This document shows, in pieces, positions 29,487 through 31,976 of a DNA stretch of 31,976 nt. The position numbers and the translations under genes were made by a program. The stretch covers positions 1 to 31,976 of the forward strand of contig CACFYO010000009.1 in assembly GCA_902570545.1 (NCBI GenBank), written 5' to 3'. Position 1 is the first letter of the stretch; each line of letters begins with the position of its first letter. The notes under the pieces were generated by a model. The model did not search any database. It saw nothing but the letters and a program-made list of their open reading frames with translations, and was not told the DNA's origin. This stretch comes from an uncultured Pelagibacteraceae bacterium (GTDB taxonomy: Bacteria; Pseudomonadota; Alphaproteobacteria; Pelagibacterales; Pelagibacteraceae).

Positions 29487-30493
29487 TTTTTTTCAGCTAA
29501 TTCTTGAGCTTTAATTGCTACTTCCATTGATAAGTAAGTAAGTTCTTGCGAACAAGCATTATCAGTTCTATTCAAAACATCTTGAATTAAATTAGCAAAA
29601 TAGGGGAGCTTTACTTTTGAACAGTCAATATGTTTCACCTCATGATTATTTGCTAAAAAGAGGTGATTTCCCTTTTCAGATTTTGCTAAATCTGTGTATT
29701 TTCTAATTTCAATAAAACCTTTATCACCCAAGATAAATAGCCTTCCATCTCCCCAAGTAGGAAGTGCATCAGGAGTAAACCAATCTAAACGAACATAACC
29801 ATGACCACCATTTCCAGTAAGATTAACTTCTCCGAAATCTTGAAAACCAATAAATTCTTTCTTAGTCGTATTTTCAACCATCGCATGATTTATTTTAGCT
29901 TCATTTGAATTTGTAAATACTAAAAATTGATGAATTTGATGTGAGCCTATATCTGTTATTATTCCACCATAACTATCACGATCATAAAACCAATCTGGTC
30001 TTTCATAATTACCTTGTCTATGCGGACCAGTGCCAATTGTTTGTTTTACTTTTCCAATTTTACCATCAGCGACCAGTTCTTCTGCTTTTGCAACAGCTGC
30101 TACATGAAATCTTTCTGAAAAATTAATTGACCAAATTTTTCCTGTCTCCTTAACTGTTTGTTTTAGATTATTAAGTTGCTCAAGTGTTGTACATCCTGGT
30201 TTATCAACCATAACATCTTTTCCAGCTTTCATTGCGTCTATAGATAGATTTGCTCTATCTTTAGGAATGGATGAAATTAAAATCATATCAATTGTATCAT
30301 CATTTAAAATATCACTTTTATTATCTACTCTTTTAATTTGAGGATATTTTTTTCTAAATTCATCTAAAGTTAACGGAGAACCTTGTGTCCAAAAATAATT
30401 ACAACTACATCCCTCTTTAAGCATCTCATCAAGCATGTCAAAAATGTGTGCATGATCAATGCCTATTATTCCAAGTTTCAAAACTTTTTTCAT
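29483..30493 (-). CDS. Gfo/Idh/MocA family oxidoreductase
   Basis: A 336-residue member of the same superfamily but a different branch from its neighbour. The N-terminus reads LKLGIIGIDHAHIFDML, with a histidine-rich loop in place of the usual glycine loop, seen in some MocA-like proteins. DVMVDKPGCTT carries the catalytic Lys98. SYGGIITDIGSHQIHQFL supplies the Asp and His residues of the active site. It follows the FkbM gene by 5 bases and overlaps the next gene by four (ATGA), so FkbM, this gene and the second oxidoreductase form one - strand operon. Action on a sugar or amino sugar is expected, possibly for surface glycan building. Confidence 0.88.
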   Translation of the reverse strand: MKKVLKLGIIGIDHAHIFDMLDEMLKEGCSCNYFWTQGSPLTLDEFRKKYPQIKRVDNKSDILNDDTIDMILISSIPKDRANLSIDAMKAGKDVMVDKPGCTTLEQLNNLKQTVKETGKIWSINFSERFHVAAVAKAEELVADGKIGKVKQTIGTGPHRQGNYERPDWFYDRDSYGGIITDIGSHQIHQFLVFTNSNEAKINHAMVENTTKKEFIGFQDFGEVNLTGNGGHGYVRLDWFTPDALPTWGDGRLFILGDKGFIEIRKYTDLAKSEKGNHLFLANNHEVKHIDCSKVKLPYFANLIQDVLNRTDNACSQELTYLSMEVAIKAQELAEKK

Positions 30494-30498
30494 ATTTG

Positions 30499-31281
30499 TT
30501 AAAAATTCTTTGAATAAAAATGATTTGAGTTATTGATTTCAACATTTATTTTCTCAAATTTATTTTCTATTAAAAATTTATTTATAATTTCAAAATTTTT
30601 CTTAAAGATCTCAATTTGAAGAATACAATTATTACAATAAATTATGTTTTTTAATCCTCTTAAAACATTAATTTCATGGCCCTCAACATCAATTTTAATT
30701 ATCAAATTTGAATTTTTTATATTAATTATTTCGTCACCAACTTTAAAATTTGCATCATAAATTTTAATATCATCAAATTTTTTACCATCGTGAATAGTTG
30801 ATCCTCCAGTTTGAGCATAACCATACTTAACTTTAGATCTCATTTCTTCCTTTGAATTTTTATCTGATAATCCAAAATCGTATAAAGTTATCCTTTTATA
30901 AAGACCTCGATTTTTCTCTAATGTTTTTTTGAATTTAAAGTATGCTTCATTATTTGGCTCAAAGGCAATAACCTTTATATAATTATAAAGTTCTGAAAAT
31001 TTAATTGAATAATATCCATTATTAGCACCAATATCCAGAAAGTAATTTGCATTAAAGTTTTTTGTTAATTTATGGAGTATTGAAATTTCATTCTCCTCAT
31101 ATTTTTTTTTTATTATTATTTCTCTATCTATTGGATCTAAAAAATCTAAAAACATTTTATTATTTCCAACATTAAAATATCCTCTATTTCTTTTAAGTAA
31201 TTTTAAAATTTTTAACGTAACAAAAGCTAATTTACGATGTAAAACAGATATTCTGATTAGAAATTTTAAAAAATAATCCAT
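30499..31281 (-). CDS. FkbM family methyltransferase
   Basis: A 260-residue SAM-dependent methyltransferase. DIGANNGYYSIKFSEL at 83-98 is the SAM loop, VIAFEPNNEAYFKFKKTL at 104-121 carries the ribose-binding acidic residue (Glu108), and LIIKIDVEGHEINVLRGL near 200-217 is the signature of the FkbM family. The N-terminal ~35 residues are basic and hydrophobic and may associate with the membrane. Family members O-methylate sugars and polyketides, often within surface polysaccharide loci; co-location with two sugar-type oxidoreductases and a lyase fits that. It starts the operon; 63 AT-rich bases separate it from the MFS gene and hold nothing I recognise. Confidence 0.88.
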   Translation of the reverse strand: MDYFLKFLIRISVLHRKLAFVTLKILKLLKRNRGYFNVGNNKMFLDFLDPIDREIIIKKKYEENEISILHKLTKNFNANYFLDIGANNGYYSIKFSELYNYIKVIAFEPNNEAYFKFKKTLEKNRGLYKRITLYDFGLSDKNSKEEMRSKVKYGYAQTGGSTIHDGKKFDDIKIYDANFKVGDEIINIKNSNLIIKIDVEGHEINVLRGLKNIIYCNNCILQIEIFKKNFEIINKFLIENKFEKINVEINNSNHFYSKNF

Positions 31282-31344
31282 TATAAAATTTTACAGCTTA
31301 ATCTATTTTTTGTAACGGAAATTTTAAAAATTATTGTTTTTGGT

Positions 31345-31976
31345 TTACAAATGTTCAGACTTAGGTTCATCTATTGGATCTGCAGCTGGATTAAGTTCTA
31401 AGCCAATAGGTGTTATTGTTGTAGGAAGTGGTGTGAATTGAGAGTCAGGGTTTTCAATAACCTCTCTTACATTCATCCTGTAAACCCCATATGCTCCTAT
31501 TAAACAGTGAAATATAATTAGAAATATAAAATAACCATTCTCTCCTATTAAATCCATAAACATAGAACATAAAAAAGGTCCGCTAATTGCACCCATTCCA
31601 AAGGTAAATTGTAAACCTGCTCCTGCAGCTACAAATTTTTCTTTTGCTATAAAATCATTAGTATGAGCAAAAATTAATGCAAACATAGGAAGACTGAAGA
31701 AAGCATATAAACCTGTAAAAATATAAAACCATAACTTCGAGCTAGCTAAGCCATCAGGTAAATGCATCGTACCCACTGAAAAAATTGCACATAAAGCAAA
31801 GAAAGCCGAAGCAAATGTGGAATATACTGTAACTGTTCTTCTGTCATAAATATCTGATAGTTTACCAATTGGCCATTGGGAAATTGCACCAGAAATAGCA
31901 ATTAAAAATGTTACAAATGAAATTTCAAAAATACTAAAATTCATTGACGCTGCATAAACAGCAATTAAAGCAAACA
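31345..31976 (-). CDS. MFS transporter, C-terminal half (5' end beyond window)
   Basis: The frame is open to the right edge, beyond the Met at 31944, so the N-terminal part is missing; about 210 residues are present. PIGKLSDIYDRRTVTV is a motif-A loop, and four hydrophobic helices follow it, so this is the second motif-A copy (between helices 8 and 9) and the visible part is the C-terminal half. FALIFAHTNDFI is a stretch I associate with the YcaD-like MFS branch. The tail after helix 12 is long, acidic and proline-rich (NPDSQFTPLPTTITPIGLELNPAADP) and presumably cytoplasmic. Substrate unknown. Confidence 0.85.
   Translation of the reverse strand, partial: FALIAVYAASMNFSIFEISFVTFLIAISGAISQWPIGKLSDIYDRRTVTVYSTFASAFFALCAIFSVGTMHLPDGLASSKLWFYIFTGLYAFFSLPMFALIFAHTNDFIAKEKFVAAGAGLQFTFGMGAISGPFLCSMFMDLIGENGYFIFLIIFHCLIGAYGVYRMNVREVIENPDSQFTPLPTTITPIGLELNPAADPIDEPKSEHL

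Noticed and set aside
1..31976. CRISPR arrays, tRNA or rRNA genes, insertion sequences
   Set aside because: I looked for regular repeats, cloverleaf-like segments and transposase motifs and found none.

Overview
The window is very AT-rich, densely packed and almost free of intergenic DNA. Many genes overlap by a few bases or abut. Gene content (NAD-dependent formate dehydrogenase, YajQ, several EamA transporters, a glycine-amidinotransferase-like enzyme, a furan/cyclopropane-fatty-acid-type cluster with a photolyase) fits a streamlined marine alphaproteobacterium, most likely Pelagibacterales (SAR11) or a close neighbour. This placement is inferred from gene content and composition only. I saw no rRNA, tRNA, CRISPR array, integrase or transposase.

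Region 1 (1-5137) looks like the photo-oxidative-stress lipid/photolyase neighbourhood of alphaproteobacteria. It holds the end of a DUF1365 protein, a Cfa-type SAM-dependent lipid methyltransferase, a DUF3833 lipoprotein, an SDR, a small membrane protein, a 42-residue DUF2256 protein, a DCC (DUF393) protein and a large prokaryotic (6-4) photolyase-type protein. The photolyase appears to have lost all four [4Fe-4S] cysteines. Region 2 (5148-8559, + strand) is one operon: a tyrosine-less SDR, a PQQ-type sugar dehydrogenase, a FOXRED1-like FAD oxidoreductase and a small methyltransferase. Region 3 (8560-13422, - strand) holds a small membrane protein, an EamA exporter, a CurA-like reductase, an exported MsrA, formate dehydrogenase, and an HPP/SufU-like pair. 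Region 4 (13501-16572, + strand) is an EamA - amidinotransferase - threonine-aldolase operon.

Region 5 (about 16.6-25.8 kb, all - strand) is the accessory block. From upstream to downstream it holds a Zorya type II-like defence operon (ZorA, ZorB and an HNH nuclease matching ZorE, 24996-22210), then a nine-gene run of mostly exported, cysteine-containing proteins of unknown function (22097-16915). This run includes a PDZ protein whose six-cysteine C-terminal domain also occurs as a separate gene beside it. Three sets of repeats lie at the joints. A 61-bp direct repeat (59 of 61 identical) brackets the block at 16741-16801 and 25259-25319, where a truncated gene copy remains. A 34-bp direct repeat (33 of 34) brackets the Zorya operon at 22136 and 25089. 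A more degenerate ~50-100 bp element recurs at five junctions. The block therefore looks cassette-like, without a visible recombinase.

Region 6 (25790-31976) holds a putative polysaccharide lyase with a tiny membrane protein, YajQ, a 2-hydroxyacid dehydrogenase, two Gfo/Idh/MocA oxidoreductases, an FkbM methyltransferase and the C-terminal half of an MFS transporter running off the edge. All assignments rest on reading motifs by eye; no database search was possible.
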